From the NCBI RefSeq assembly GCF_029024105.1, contig NZ_CP118963.1:558001-622000 (forward strand): a DNA stretch of 64,000 bases, read 5' to 3'. Origin of the DNA: Acinetobacter lwoffii (GTDB lineage Bacteria > Pseudomonadota > Gammaproteobacteria > Pseudomonadales > Moraxellaceae). The position numbers were made by a program, and so were the translations under genes. The notes beneath the pieces were generated by a model. That model searched no databases. It was given only the letters and a program-made list of their open reading frames with translations, and was not told the origin of the DNA. Shown one piece after another: positions 17,355 through 28,379 of this stretch (the stretch's first letter is position 1; the number at the start of each line of letters is the position of its first letter).

Positions 17355-18326
17355 TTATGGAATCTGGTTCTCGTCTTCAAATTCTGGCTTCACCTGAACA
17401 ATAAAGTCCTGACGGTTCAGACCACGCCATAGGGCAAAGGCTGTACCGATATAGATCGACGAATATGTTCCGACAAAGACACCAACAAACATCGCGATCG
17501 AGAACCATTTCAGGCCATCACCACCCATCAGCATCATGGCAAGCACCACGAGCAATAAGGTCATGGAGGTATGAATGGTACGACGCAACGTTTCAGTCAG
17601 GGCAATGTTGATAATCTCGACCGGTTCGGCACCACGAATCTTACGGAAGTTCTCACGGATACGGTCAGAAACCACGATATTATCGTTGAGTGAGAAACCG
17701 ATGATTGCAAGGAGTGCCGCAAGTACAGTGAGGTCAAATGGCCACTGCATCATCGCAAAAATCCCGAGGGTGACGATGATGTCATGGAATAGCGACAACA
17801 CGGCGCCCATGGCTAGCTTGAACTCAAAGCGGATAGTGACATAGACCAGCATCAACAGGAGTGCTAATGCCACAGCACCGCCAGAACGGACATAGAGCTC
17901 GTTACCGACCTGTCCACCGACGACATCGACCTTGGGTACTTCTGCCGCATTATTTGGCAGTTGAACCGCTGCTGTAACAGCCTTGGTCAAGTCTTCAGCT
18001 TCGATATCTTCCTGAACCGGCATACGCACCATCAGGTCACGTTCAGACCCTAAGGTTTGTACCACAGCATCATTAAAACCTGCCTGATTCAATGCCTTGG
18101 AGACATCTTCAGGTTTGACCGGATTGGTATAGTTTAATTCGGCTGCCACACCACCGGTAAAGTCCAAACCGAGGTTCAGGCCTTTGGTGGCAATAAAGAA
18201 GATACTCGCAACAGTTAAGAGGATTGAAAACAATGCCGCAGGCATCGCAATCTTCATAAACGGAATAATGCGTTCGTCTTCCGGGCGACCGTACTGTTTT
18301 TGATTCAGTTGAGTATTTTCAGTCAT
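17355..18326 (-). CDS. secF: Protein translocase subunit SecF
   Basis: A 323-residue inner-membrane RND-type subunit that, with SecD, uses the proton gradient to pull preproteins through SecYEG. The N-terminal helix is followed by GLNLGLDFTGGVAAELNY and a periplasmic domain. Five more helices follow, including SLNDNIVVSDRIRENFRK, a SecF hallmark. GGAGATCACTG precedes the ATG, which lies 11 bases after the secD stop. It is last of the tgt-yajC-secD-secF series. Confidence 0.96.
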   Translation of the reverse strand: MTENTQLNQKQYGRPEDERIIPFMKIAMPAALFSILLTVASIFFIATKGLNLGLDFTGGVAAELNYTNPVKPEDVSKALNQAGFNDAVVQTLGSERDLMVRMPVQEDIEAEDLTKAVTAAVQLPNNAAEVPKVDVVGGQVGNELYVRSGGAVALALLLMLVYVTIRFEFKLAMGAVLSLFHDIIVTLGIFAMMQWPFDLTVLAALLAIIGFSLNDNIVVSDRIRENFRKIRGAEPVEIINIALTETLRRTIHTSMTLLLVVLAMMLMGGDGLKWFSIAMFVGVFVGTYSSIYIGTAFALWRGLNRQDFIVQVKPEFEDENQIP

Positions 18327-18337
18327 CAGTGATCTCC

Positions 18338-20236
18338 TTAAATGCTCAACTTTTTCAAGTTACGTTTTTTGCCATAAATGAGCTGTACCACGGCACGTGT
18401 TACTGTAATGGCAGTAAACATCGAGCAGACAATACCAATCATCAGGGTTACGGCAAAGCCTTTGATCGGACCTGTACCAATCGCGAACAGAATGAACGCC
18501 ACTAGGAAGGTGGTCAAGTTCGAGTCGAAAATGGTGTTATAGGCACGATCATAACCGGCCACAATCGCCTGTTTTGGCGACGCCCCCCATTTCATTTCTT
18601 CCCGTATTCGTTCACAGATCAGTACGTTGGCATCGACCGCCATACCGATGGTAATGACGATACCGGCAATACCAGGAAGGGTCAGGGAAGCACCAATCCA
18701 GGACATGACTGTCAGAATCATCGCCAGGTTAAAGACCAGCGCAAAGTTAGCAATCACACCAAACACACGGAAGAATACCACCATCCAGATTGCGACTAAG
18801 AGGAAACCGATCTGAGTTGAAAGTACACCTTTGTCGATGTTTTCTTGACCCAGACTTGGACCAATCACACGTTCCTCTACAAAGTACATTGGCGCAGCCA
18901 ACGCACCTGCACGCAGCATCAAGGCAAGTTCAGCAGCTTCTTGCGGCGAGTCCAGACCGGTAATACGGAACTGAGAACCCAGTACTGCCTGAATGGTTGC
19001 AGCGTTAATCACCACAGATTCAGTATACGGGGTACGAACTTCAGTTTGAGTGCCGGTCGCAGGATCTTCCACATAATTAATGCGCTGTTTGTTCTCGATG
19101 AACAAGACGGCCATACGTTTGCCGACCGCATTACGGGTGGCATCCGACATCAGTTTGCCGCCTGCGCTGTCCAGGGTAATATTTACTTCTGCACCGCCTG
19201 TATCCTGGCTAAAGCCACTTGAGGCATTCTGAACACGTTCACCGGTTAAGATACGGTTACGGTTCAGGAGGAGCTGACGACCACTGTCCAGTGATTCATA
19301 AGCGAATACTTCTGTGCCTGGTGGCAATGCACCCGTTGCCTGACCGGTATATGGATCAATATATTGATCATTCAGGTCAGACACTAAACGGAACTCGAGG
19401 TTCGCGGTACGGCCCAAGACACGTTTCGCTTCAGCGGTATCCTGTACACCCGGAAGCTCAACCACAATACGGTTGCTGCCCTGAGTTTGAACCATTGCTT
19501 CCGCCACACCTAACTCGTTAATACGGTTACGTAAAGTGGTCAAGTTCTGGTTGACTGCATAAGATTCAATTTCTTGCTTACGCACATCAGTATAGTTCAA
19601 ACGTAAAGTCGAACCGGTTTCGGTCGCAACAGCCTGCTGGGTAAACTCATTGCCATTACGGCGCAAGAAGTCCATCGTTGCAGAACGGTCATCATTGTTG
19701 GCAAACTGCATCACAATGGTGTTGTTGCTTAAATTCAGGCTATTAAATTTCAGGTTGTTATCACGCAACTGACGACGTAGATCCGTCGCAGAGGTTTCCA
19801 TACGCTGGGAAATGGCCTTGTCCATATCCACTTCAAGCAAGAAGTGCACACCACCACGTAAATCCAGGCCGAGCTTCATTGGTTTGGCACCAATTTTTTG
19901 CAGCCATTCTGGGGTGGTCGGGGCAAGGTTCAGTGCAACCACGTAATCATCACCTAAACCACGACGTAAAGCCTCTTTGGCTTTAAGCTGCGATTCACTT
20001 GAATCTACACGTAATAAGGCTGCATTGTTGCCAAAGCTATTGTCATGGGTGGCAATATTTTCAGTTTTTAAAATTTGCTCTGCTTTTTGTACGATGCTTG
20101 CATCAATTTGAGTACCGGCTTTGGCACCCGAAATCTGTACAGCAGGTTCATCTGGATACAAACTTGGCAGGGCATATAAGGTACTGATCACCAGGACAAC
20201 CAGGATCAGTACATATTTCCATGCTGGGTAACGCAT
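18338..20236 (-). CDS. secD: Protein translocase subunit SecD
   Basis: A 632-residue partner of SecF with one N-terminal helix (MRYPAWKYVLILVVLVIST), a large periplasmic P1 head and five C-terminal helices. Family motifs are KLGLDLRGGVHFLLEVD and GMAVDANVLICERIREE. I chose the ATG at 20236 because AAGAAGAAAA precedes it; the reading can extend to 20275, but that stretch overlaps a hairpin in the yajC-secD gap. Downstream, secF starts 11 bases away. Confidence 0.95.
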   Translation of the reverse strand: MRYPAWKYVLILVVLVISTLYALPSLYPDEPAVQISGAKAGTQIDASIVQKAEQILKTENIATHDNSFGNNAALLRVDSSESQLKAKEALRRGLGDDYVVALNLAPTTPEWLQKIGAKPMKLGLDLRGGVHFLLEVDMDKAISQRMETSATDLRRQLRDNNLKFNSLNLSNNTIVMQFANNDDRSATMDFLRRNGNEFTQQAVATETGSTLRLNYTDVRKQEIESYAVNQNLTTLRNRINELGVAEAMVQTQGSNRIVVELPGVQDTAEAKRVLGRTANLEFRLVSDLNDQYIDPYTGQATGALPPGTEVFAYESLDSGRQLLLNRNRILTGERVQNASSGFSQDTGGAEVNITLDSAGGKLMSDATRNAVGKRMAVLFIENKQRINYVEDPATGTQTEVRTPYTESVVINAATIQAVLGSQFRITGLDSPQEAAELALMLRAGALAAPMYFVEERVIGPSLGQENIDKGVLSTQIGFLLVAIWMVVFFRVFGVIANFALVFNLAMILTVMSWIGASLTLPGIAGIVITIGMAVDANVLICERIREEMKWGASPKQAIVAGYDRAYNTIFDSNLTTFLVAFILFAIGTGPIKGFAVTLMIGIVCSMFTAITVTRAVVQLIYGKKRNLKKLSI

Positions 20237-20255
20237 TCGTTTTCTTCTTAAAATG

Positions 20256-20278
20256 AAAAAGTCGTGCGAGGGCACGAC
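20256..20278 (-). terminator. Terminator-like hairpin between yajC and secD
   Basis: On the minus strand GTCGTGC CCTC GCACGAC is followed by TTTTTC. It lies 9 bases after the yajC stop and ends about 20 bases before the secD start. A 7-bp GC-rich stem plus a T run looks like a weak intrinsic terminator or attenuator inside the operon. Confidence 0.55.
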
Positions 20279-20287
20279 TATTTTTGA

Positions 20288-20617
20288 TTAAAGGTTATTT
20301 AAAGTGCCTTCAGGGAGGACTGAGATCACACTTGCACGTTGAACTTTGACTTCTACACCACGGCTCAATTCAACCACTGCGAAGTCACCTTCAATCTTGG
20401 TGATTTTGCCCATTAATCCGCCTGCAAATACCACTTCACTGCCAACGCCAAGGCTGTCGACCAAAGCACGGTGTTCTTTGGCACGTTTAGATTGAGGACG
20501 CCAGATCAAGAAATAGAAGATTGCAATAAAAACAGCAATCATCAAAAGGTTCGCCATCATGCTTGGTTGTTGTGCAGCTTCACCTGCAGCGTGAGCAGTC
20601 GAAATAAAAAGGCTCAT
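20288..20617 (-). CDS. yajC: Preprotein translocase accessory subunit YajC
   Basis: A small 109-residue SecDF partner with a single membrane helix (MMANLLMIAVFIAIFYFLIW) followed by RPQSKRAKEHRALVDSLGVG and a compact beta domain (GGLMGKITKIEGDFAVVEL) typical of YajC. GGAAAATGTA precedes the ATG. It sits between tgt and secD in the standard order. Confidence 0.95.
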   Translation of the reverse strand: MSLFISTAHAAGEAAQQPSMMANLLMIAVFIAIFYFLIWRPQSKRAKEHRALVDSLGVGSEVVFAGGLMGKITKIEGDFAVVELSRGVEVKVQRASVISVLPEGTLNNL

Positions 20618-20717
20618 TACATTTTCCTAAAATAAAAAACTGGTGATCAACTCGATAATAAATTGACATATTCTTGCAATTTACATTGTCTTTTTCCTCA
20701 GCGCAAATGCTGATGGA

Positions 20718-21860
<1,143 letters not shown>

Positions 21861-21978
21861 TCAAGGCGAAAAAACAGTTCGCTGATTGTTATAGCTAAAG
21901 GGCGCTATTTTCCTTGATTCTTACACTAAACGCCAGCATTGTAGAGCATTCGCTCTGTAATTTTATTTATCGCTGAAG

Positions 21979-22800
21979 CTAGAGAACATCCGGAGATATT
22001 GGCGGATGGGCAGAAAACTGCTGCAAGCGCTGCTGGATATCTTCCCGGCTAAGGGCGCAGCTGCCATCCGGCTCAGAGGCCATTGCAGCGATATGCTGGA
22101 TCAGTTTCTGGATATAAATATTGCTATCGACAAAGTAGGATTCTAAGGTCAGTAAATAGGCATCTTGTGCCACTTGCAGATAATCATAAGGTTCCATTAC
22201 CAGCATCTGCTCCAGATCAATCAGAATATCCTTGTCGTTTTGCGAGAGTTTCAAGCGTTTCTGCATGGCAGGTAAATGAGTAGTTTGTCTGGATACCAGA
22301 AATTTCTGTAAATGAATATGCTCAGGATTCAGGGTCTGCGCAGATTGGCATTCAAATTCGACTTGGGTTGGCAGGCTCATGAAAAACAGGATGCCATCCA
22401 GATCCAGACCATAGGCCTCAGAAAGACGATGTTTGGCCTGTTTAAAACTATCCAGCAATAAATCCAGATGCGTCGCGTGCAGCTGTTTTTGCTGTGTCAA
22501 TACCGGATGGCCAAAGCTGTGCTAGGTTTTAAAATAATCGGCCAGCAAGGTTTGAAAGGGGATGAGTCCTGAGTCGGGTGAAGTGTGGGCCCGATAACGC
22601 CATTTCTGGACATTCCAGCGATCCTGTTCCGCCAGATATTGCTGAGGATCTTCTGGATCTTTAAAAATACTACGTTCAGTCGAGATCGCCAGATTATCCA
22701 GCAGTAAAAATTCGTCAAAGACCAGACTACAGGCATAGATTTCATCATCCTGATAATGGTTGTATAACCGATAAAATTCCTCGACCAGCATCTGTTGCAA
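21979..22800 (-). pseudogene. DUF4303-like gene interrupted by an in-frame TAG
   Basis: Two minus-strand reading frames, 22522-22800 and 21979-22500, are in the same phase, separated by one TAG at 22522-22524. Reading through gives about 273 residues with no other stop, across the junction LADYFKT-stop-HSFGHPVLTQQ. The first part (EIYACSLVFDEFLLLDNLAISTE, then RWNVQKWRYRA) resembles DUF4303 proteins. The second part has only a TTG start with no Shine-Dalgarno, so independent translation looks unlikely. One base change (CAG or TGG to TAG) would explain it. Alternatives are a sequencing error, or a genuine short first ORF with a decaying tail. Function of the family is unknown. Confidence 0.6.
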
Positions 22801-22934
22801 GTGCTCTAAATAATCCAGTATAATTTTTATTCTTTATTTTATAAGTTTTAGACAGATACAGCCGCATCCTTGGCTATTTTTATAATAAGTTAATGCGCCA
22901 AGGATGCAAAATTTTATCAGATCTTGCTGTTCAC

Positions 22935-23504
22935 TCAGTGAAAGTTCGGACGGTAATCAAAATTCTGTGTCACGCTTTGATCACGGAATGGACGTACCAC
23001 TTTTTTTCTGAGTAACATATTATTAATGATGTTGTGCGGAAAAATCTGGATCTGGTTGTTAAACAGCTCGACATTGCGATTATAAATGGTAATCGCCGCA
23101 CCGACATTTTCATTCTGTTCTTCAATTTCAGCCATCATTTTCAGATAGATGTCATTGGCTTTCAGTTCCGGATAATTTTCAATCACGACATTCAGGCTAT
23201 GCATTAACTGTTTGTTCAGACTTTCAATGCGTTGTAATTGTCCAATATCGGCATCCTTGATATTCAGGTTCATGATGTTCTGACGCAGTTCGGTGACTTT
23301 TTCTAGCGTGCCTTTTTCAAAACTCGAGTATTGCTCGACCAGCGGTTGCAGCCCATCCAGAATTTTCAGTTTTTGCCGTTCATAACTGGCTACATCCGAC
23401 CAGGCGCGAATCGTGGCGTTGTGATGACGGACAATACTGTTGCGGATCATGATAATCGTGACAATCAGCGCCACAATGATCAAACATAAAATCAAAAATC
23501 CCAT
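22935..23504 (-). CDS. LemA family membrane-anchored protein
   Basis: A 189-residue protein with one N-terminal helix (MGFLILCLIIVALIVTIIM) and then a long helical domain. LemA signatures include ASYERQKLKILDGLQPLVEQY, NYPELKANDIYLKMMAEIEE and IYNRNVELFNNQIQIFP. LemA proteins occur widely with poorly known roles, often beside membrane proteins of the DUF3137 type, as here. The ATG at 23504 is preceded by GGGGAGA; the TTG at 23519 overlaps that site and is less likely. It follows the DUF3137-like gene by 49 bases. Confidence 0.88.
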   Translation of the reverse strand: MGFLILCLIIVALIVTIIMIRNSIVRHHNATIRAWSDVASYERQKLKILDGLQPLVEQYSSFEKGTLEKVTELRQNIMNLNIKDADIGQLQRIESLNKQLMHSLNVVIENYPELKANDIYLKMMAEIEEQNENVGAAITIYNRNVELFNNQIQIFPHNIINNMLLRKKVVRPFRDQSVTQNFDYRPNFH

Positions 23505-23553
23505 CCGAGATCTCCCCAAGCTATATCTATATTTTAAAAATGATGCGAAAAAT

Positions 23554-24582
23554 TTATTTTAAAAACTGCAGCAGATCATGTTGTAAGTTTTCGAGCTGTT
23601 TTAATTTAAACGTTCTCAGGTGGCCGCGCAATGTGGAAATATCGCTAATATTCTGCTGCTTGCTCGATACCTGAAATAAATCATGGGGCCCTAGATAGCA
23701 CAGCATCTTATTTTCTGGGTGAAACAGTAAATCACCCTGACGCTGTTCAAAAAAGTCGGCCAGTCGCAGCACAAAACCCGGACTGAGTAATTTGGCAGTT
23801 TGCAGCGGATCACTGCCATAAAAGCTTAATCTCTGGTTGGTGCGAATATCGCTGCTGTGCCAGGGATGGCTATAAGGATAATAAAATTTCTTTCTGGAAG
23901 TCGTAACGGCCAGTCCCTGAATCTGGATATCAAACACAAATACGCCCCACAGGTCTTTATGGACCTGCATCAGTTTGACTGGCTGACCTTCCTTATTTCG
24001 GGCCTGTACTTCATCAATATAGTGGTATTGGAACAGTAGCACCTGATGTTGCTGGCCATTTTCATCTTCCCAGACCGTGCTGGCATAACGCTGAATCTCA
24101 TTACTCAACGAACCTTGATTGAATACTGGAAATAATTGTTTTAAATGCCGGATAAAGTGCAGGGGATTGAGTGGCATGGAAATATGCAGTGGCTGTTTTT
24201 GAAAGGCAAGCTGATATTTTTTGGCCAGTGCCTGTTCTTCCAGAAAAGCAATGACTTCCTCTAAGGGCTGCTGCTGTTCATAGCAAATATAGGCCCAGAA
24301 GATACAGAGACAGCCGAGAAAAACACTGCCCTGAATCCAGATATTTCCCGGCGCAATAAAAATGCTGCCAATCAGAAAAAGCCCAATTCCGGCAAGCGCA
24401 AGCGGCAGGTTATTTTCAAACTTGAGCGTAATCGGGCCATTCCAGGGATGCAGCCCGTCGAGCAGTTCTTGATGAGTTTTGGCCTGTTGACCCAGATCCC
24501 AGAGCCGAGCGATATTCTGAAATACCACTGCATTTTTCTTGCGACGAATATGAATGGATTGTTGTACAGACTCGATCGGCAT
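23554..24582 (-). CDS. DUF3137-like membrane protein
   Basis: A 342-residue protein of unknown function. Two adjacent membrane helices lie near residues 60-95 (LALAGIGLFLIGSIFIA and GSVFLGCLCIFWAYICY). The C-terminal half contains WGVFVFDIQIQGLAVTT, then RLSFYGSDPLQTAKLLSPGF and LCYLGPHDLFQ. This pattern agrees with DUF3137 proteins (a D-x-x-x-A-x-x-L-L-x-P segment, ending in D-L-F-x). LemA-DUF3137 pairs are common. The start ATG at 24582 lies 17 bases beyond the queA stop, suggesting one transcript. The family assignment is by eye. Confidence 0.65.
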   Translation of the reverse strand: MPIESVQQSIHIRRKKNAVVFQNIARLWDLGQQAKTHQELLDGLHPWNGPITLKFENNLPLALAGIGLFLIGSIFIAPGNIWIQGSVFLGCLCIFWAYICYEQQQPLEEVIAFLEEQALAKKYQLAFQKQPLHISMPLNPLHFIRHLKQLFPVFNQGSLSNEIQRYASTVWEDENGQQHQVLLFQYHYIDEVQARNKEGQPVKLMQVHKDLWGVFVFDIQIQGLAVTTSRKKFYYPYSHPWHSSDIRTNQRLSFYGSDPLQTAKLLSPGFVLRLADFFEQRQGDLLFHPENKMLCYLGPHDLFQVSSKQQNISDISTLRGHLRTFKLKQLENLQHDLLQFLK

Positions 24583-24598
24583 GGGCAATGGTTCTCGC

Positions 24599-25633
24599 TT
24601 ATTTCGCCTGATCAATCAGCATGGCATCGCCATAACTGAAGAAGCGATACTTGCTGTCTACTGCATGTTTATACGCATTCAGAATATTGTCACGATTGGA
24701 CAAGGCAGACACCAGCATTAACAGGGTCGATTCTGGTAAATGGAAGTTAGTGATCAAACGATCGACCACTTTAAACTGATAACCCGGATAGATGAAAATC
24801 TGGGTATCACCTGTCCAGGCTGCCAGTTCACCGTTATGTGCTTGTGCTGCACTTTCGACTGCACGGGTGGCAGTCGTGCCTACAGAAATGACTTTATTAC
24901 CGCGGGCTTTAGTCTGACGAATCATCTCGACCGCAGTTTCAGGGACGTCGCACCATTCGCTGTGCATGATGTGATTTTGAATATCATCGGTACGCACTGG
25001 CAGGAAAGTACCTGCACCAACATGTAGGGTCACAAAAGTTTTTTGAATCCCTTTGGCTTCCAATTTTGCCAACAGATCGGCATCAAAATGCAGGCTGGCA
25101 GTAGGTGCTGCAACGCTGGCCAGTTTGGTTGGGTCATTAAACACAGTTTGATAACGTTCAGTATCAATCTCTTCCGCTTCACGGTTGAAATAAGGCGGAA
25201 TCGGCAAGGCGCCGTATTGATCCAGCACATCGAGAATTGGTTGTGAAAATTCTACAATAAACAGATTTTCATGACGGCCTTGTACGGTCACTTTCACTGC
25301 ATCCGGGCCAATAAAAAGTTCTGCACCGGCTTTCGGAGTGTTGCTGGCCTTAATATGACAATAGGCAATAAAGCGATCTTGCATACGCTCAACCAGCACT
25401 TCTACCGCACCGCCTGAAGCACGTTTACCTTTTAAACGGGCCTTCATGACTTTGGTGTCGTTTAATACCAACAAGTCGCCGTCTTCAAGTAAATCCAGAA
25501 TATCGGTAAATTGATGGTCATGATATTGACCTTGGGCATCGAGGTGCAACAGGCGAGAGGCACTGCGTGTTTCCAGTGGGTAGCGAGCAATCAGCTCATC
25601 GGGGAGATCAAAATTAAAATCAGAAAGTTGCAT
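24599..25633 (-). CDS. queA: S-adenosylmethionine:tRNA ribosyltransferase-isomerase
   Basis: Transfers and rearranges the ribosyl group of SAM onto preQ1-tRNA to make epoxyqueuosine. The 344 residues begin [20 protein letters not shown] and include [22 protein letters not shown] and [17 protein letters not shown], all QueA hallmarks. It is first of a minus-strand series that ends at secF, and it divergently faces the tRNA-Leu gene. Confidence 0.97.
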   Translation of the reverse strand: MQLSDFNFDLPDELIARYPLETRSASRLLHLDAQGQYHDHQFTDILDLLEDGDLLVLNDTKVMKARLKGKRASGGAVEVLVERMQDRFIAYCHIKASNTPKAGAELFIGPDAVKVTVQGRHENLFIVEFSQPILDVLDQYGALPIPPYFNREAEEIDTERYQTVFNDPTKLASVAAPTASLHFDADLLAKLEAKGIQKTFVTLHVGAGTFLPVRTDDIQNHIMHSEWCDVPETAVEMIRQTKARGNKVISVGTTATRAVESAAQAHNGELAAWTGDTQIFIYPGYQFKVVDRLITNFHLPESTLLMLVSALSNRDNILNAYKHAVDSKYRFFSYGDAMLIDQAK

Positions 25634-25758
25634 GATGATTTACGCTAAAAAAACTGCGGCTAGTATAAACTTTTTTCTTTTTTATGGCGGGAATTGCTCG
25701 ATTTTAAAACGAAAAAATGCGATTTGTTTTAAAAATAAACAAATGAAAATATTCTGCG

Positions 25759-25787
25759 TTGACAGTGCTGAGAAATCGCGTATTATA
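25759..25787 (+). promoter_or_regulatory. Sigma70-type promoter of tRNA-Leu
   Basis: A perfect TTGACA at 25759-25764 and TATTAT at 25781 (16-base spacer; ATTATA at 17) lie just ahead of the tRNA gene. Confidence 0.8.
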
Positions 25788-25800
25788 CCTTTCATCCACT

Positions 25801-25887
25801 CCCGAGGTGGTGAAATTGGTAGACGCGGCGGACTCAAAATCCGCTGTCAGAGATGACGTGTCGGTTCGAGTCCGACCCTCGGGACCA
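25801..25887 (+). tRNA. tRNA-Leu (anticodon CAA)
   Basis: An 87-nt class II tRNA with a long variable arm. Acceptor arms are CCCGAGG and CCTCGGG with encoded ACCA. The anticodon arm is GCGGA-CTCAAAA-TCCGC, giving CAA, which reads UUG. The T arm is GTCGG-TTCGAGT-CCGAC. Confidence 0.97.
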
Positions 25888-25896
25888 AAATTCTAG

Positions 25897-25930
25897 AAAA
25901 CCCCAAGCGCATTCAGTCTTGGGGTTTTTT
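25897..25930 (+). terminator. Terminator of tRNA-Leu
   Basis: AACCCCAAG and CTTGGGGTT arms with a ten-base loop, followed by TTTTT, ten bases beyond the tRNA end. Confidence 0.85.
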
Positions 25931-26075
25931 ATTGCCTGAAAAATAATAACCTGTTTCTTTTTATCTTCTCTTCAAAATTATCTACTTGATTTAAAAGACA
26001 ACTCGTGAAAATAACATTGCATAGCACCGTTTAAAAATAGATTACTTCAGTGATTGCGATGCATGAATTGGACAT

Positions 26076-26108
26076 AAAAAAAACCGGCACGTCAGTGCCG
26101 GTTTTTTT
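26076..26108 (-). terminator. Terminator of icd
   Basis: AAACCGGCAC and GTGCCGGTTT arms around a four-base loop, flanked by A and T runs, 40 bases past the icd stop. Confidence 0.88.
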
Positions 26109-26147
26109 AATCAATTTAACCTAAGGTTAAATCGATTTTTTAACTCA

Positions 26148-28379
26148 TTACATAGAAGCAAGAGCAGCATTCAAAGTAGCACTTGGACGCATCACTGCAT
26201 TTACTTTCTCTTGATCAATCGCATAGTAACCGCCGATGTCTACTGATTTTCCTTGAACTTCTGCAAGCTCAGCAACGATTTTCTCTTCATTTTCAGCTAA
26301 AGTTTTTGCAAGAGGTGCAAACTTCGCTTTCAATTCAGCATTTTCGTCTTGAGCAGCAAGTTCTTCAGCCCAGAATTTCGCCAGGTAGAAATGGCTGCCA
26401 CGGTTATCAAGCTCACCTGTACGACGAGAAGGTGACTTGTCGTTATCCAGTAATTTACCAGTTGCACGGTCTAAAGTTTTGGCAAGTAACTTGATGTTGT
26501 CATTGCCTTCTTTAATACCCATTTCTTCTAAAGAAACTGCAAGCGCCATAAATTCACCCAGTGAATCCCAACGTAAGTGGTTTTCTTCAACTAACTGCTG
26601 TACGTGCTTAGGAGCAGAACCACCTGCACCTGTTTCGTACATGCCGCCACCCGCCATTAATGGCACGATAGACAACATTTTCGCAGATGTACCCAATTCC
26701 ATGATTGGGAACAAGTCAGTCAGGTAGTCACGCAGGATGTTACCTGTTACAGAAATAGTATCTAGACCGCGCGCAACACGTTCAAGCGTATAACGCATTG
26801 CACGTACTTGTGACATGATCTGGATATCAAGACCAGTGGTGTCATGATCTTTCAGGTATTTTTCAACTTTCTTGATCAGTTCATTTTCGTGTGGACGGTA
26901 CGGGTCAAGCCAGAAGATTGCTGGCATGCCAGAGTTGCGTGCACGAGTCACAGCAAGTTTCACCCAGTCGCGGATCGGTGCATCTTTCACCTGACACATA
27001 CGCCAGATATCGCCTTCTTCCACATTTTGAGACATTAACACTTCACCTGTTTCTAGGTCAGTGATGTTCGCAACACCTGCTTCAGGAATTTCGAAAGTCT
27101 TGTCGTGTGAACCGTATTCTTCCGCTTTTTGCGCCATCAAACCAACGTTAGGTACAGTACCCATGGTTTTTGGATCGAAGTTGCCATTCCATTTACAGAA
27201 ATTGATCATTTCCTGGTAAATACGTGCGAAAGTTGATTCAGGCATGACTGCTTTACAGTCGTAAGGCTTGCCGTCAGCGCCCCACATTTTACCGCCACCA
27301 CGAATCATTGCAGGCATAGAAGCATCTACAATCACGTCGTTTGGTGAATGGAAGTTAGTGATGCCTTTTGCAGAATCAACCATCGCTAAAGCTGGACGGT
27401 GTTCTTGACAAGCATGTAAATCAGCAATGATTTCTTCACGTACAGAGGTTGGTAAAGTTTCAAGCTTTTCGTAAAGACCGGCCATACCGTTATTGACATT
27501 AATGCCAAGCTCATCAAAAAGCTTGCCATGTTTTTCGAATGCTTCTTTGTAGTAGATTCTTACACAGTGACCAAAGACGATTGGGTGAGACACCTTCATC
27601 ATGGTTGCTTTAACGTGTAAAGAGAACAGAATGCCTGCTTCACGACAGTCTTCAAGTTCTTTTTCGTAGAAGTCGCAAAGTGCTTTCTTGCTCATGAACA
27701 TTGAGTCGATGATTTCGCCGTCTTGAAGCGCAACTTTTGGCTTAAGAACAATGGTTTCACCAGACTTGGTGATCAATTCCATTTTCACATCACGTGCGCG
27801 GTCTAAAGTCATTGACTTTTCGCCGTGGTAGAAGTCACCTTCGTCCATGTGTGAAACGTGAGTTTGAGACCACTGTTTCCACTCGCTCATAGAGTGCGGG
27901 TGTTTTTTCACGTAGTTTTTAACGGCAGCAGGCGCACGACGGTCTGAGTTACCTTCACGTAGAACAGGGTTTACTGCTGAACCAAGACATTTGCTATAAC
28001 GTGCCTTGATTGCTTTTTCTTCTTCAGTGGTCGGGTTTTCAGGATAGTCAGGGATTGCATAGCCTTTAGACTGAAGTTCCTTGATACACGCTGTTAGCTG
28101 GCCAACAGAAGCACTGATATTTGGGAGTTTGATAATGTTCGTGTCTGGATCTTGTGTAAGACGACCTAGCTCAGCTAGAGTGTCAGGCACCTTTTGCTCT
28201 TCGCTTAGGTAATCTGTAAATTCGGAGAGCACGCGCACAGCTACAGAGATGTCACTTTTGACGATCTCAACGCCAGCTGGCTTAGTAAAGGTCTCAATGA
28301 TCGGCAGCAGAGAATAAGTCGCCAGTAATGGCGCCTCGTCGGTCAGTGTGTAAATGATAGTTGACTTTCCACCAGCCAT
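26148..28379 (-). CDS. icd: Monomeric NADP-dependent isocitrate dehydrogenase
   Basis: A 743-residue monomeric enzyme that converts isocitrate to 2-oxoglutarate and CO2 and makes NADPH. It is unrelated in architecture to the homodimeric E. coli Icd of about 416 residues. Recognisable segments are the N-terminal [57 protein letters not shown] and [17 protein letters not shown]. Length matches the family (about 740). The gene is alone, with a long leader and a strong terminator. NADPH made here complements the pnt transhydrogenase. Confidence 0.97.
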   Translation of the reverse strand: MAGGKSTIIYTLTDEAPLLATYSLLPIIETFTKPAGVEIVKSDISVAVRVLSEFTDYLSEEQKVPDTLAELGRLTQDPDTNIIKLPNISASVGQLTACIKELQSKGYAIPDYPENPTTEEEKAIKARYSKCLGSAVNPVLREGNSDRRAPAAVKNYVKKHPHSMSEWKQWSQTHVSHMDEGDFYHGEKSMTLDRARDVKMELITKSGETIVLKPKVALQDGEIIDSMFMSKKALCDFYEKELEDCREAGILFSLHVKATMMKVSHPIVFGHCVRIYYKEAFEKHGKLFDELGINVNNGMAGLYEKLETLPTSVREEIIADLHACQEHRPALAMVDSAKGITNFHSPNDVIVDASMPAMIRGGGKMWGADGKPYDCKAVMPESTFARIYQEMINFCKWNGNFDPKTMGTVPNVGLMAQKAEEYGSHDKTFEIPEAGVANITDLETGEVLMSQNVEEGDIWRMCQVKDAPIRDWVKLAVTRARNSGMPAIFWLDPYRPHENELIKKVEKYLKDHDTTGLDIQIMSQVRAMRYTLERVARGLDTISVTGNILRDYLTDLFPIMELGTSAKMLSIVPLMAGGGMYETGAGGSAPKHVQQLVEENHLRWDSLGEFMALAVSLEEMGIKEGNDNIKLLAKTLDRATGKLLDNDKSPSRRTGELDNRGSHFYLAKFWAEELAAQDENAELKAKFAPLAKTLAENEEKIVAELAEVQGKSVDIGGYYAIDQEKVNAVMRPSATLNAALASM

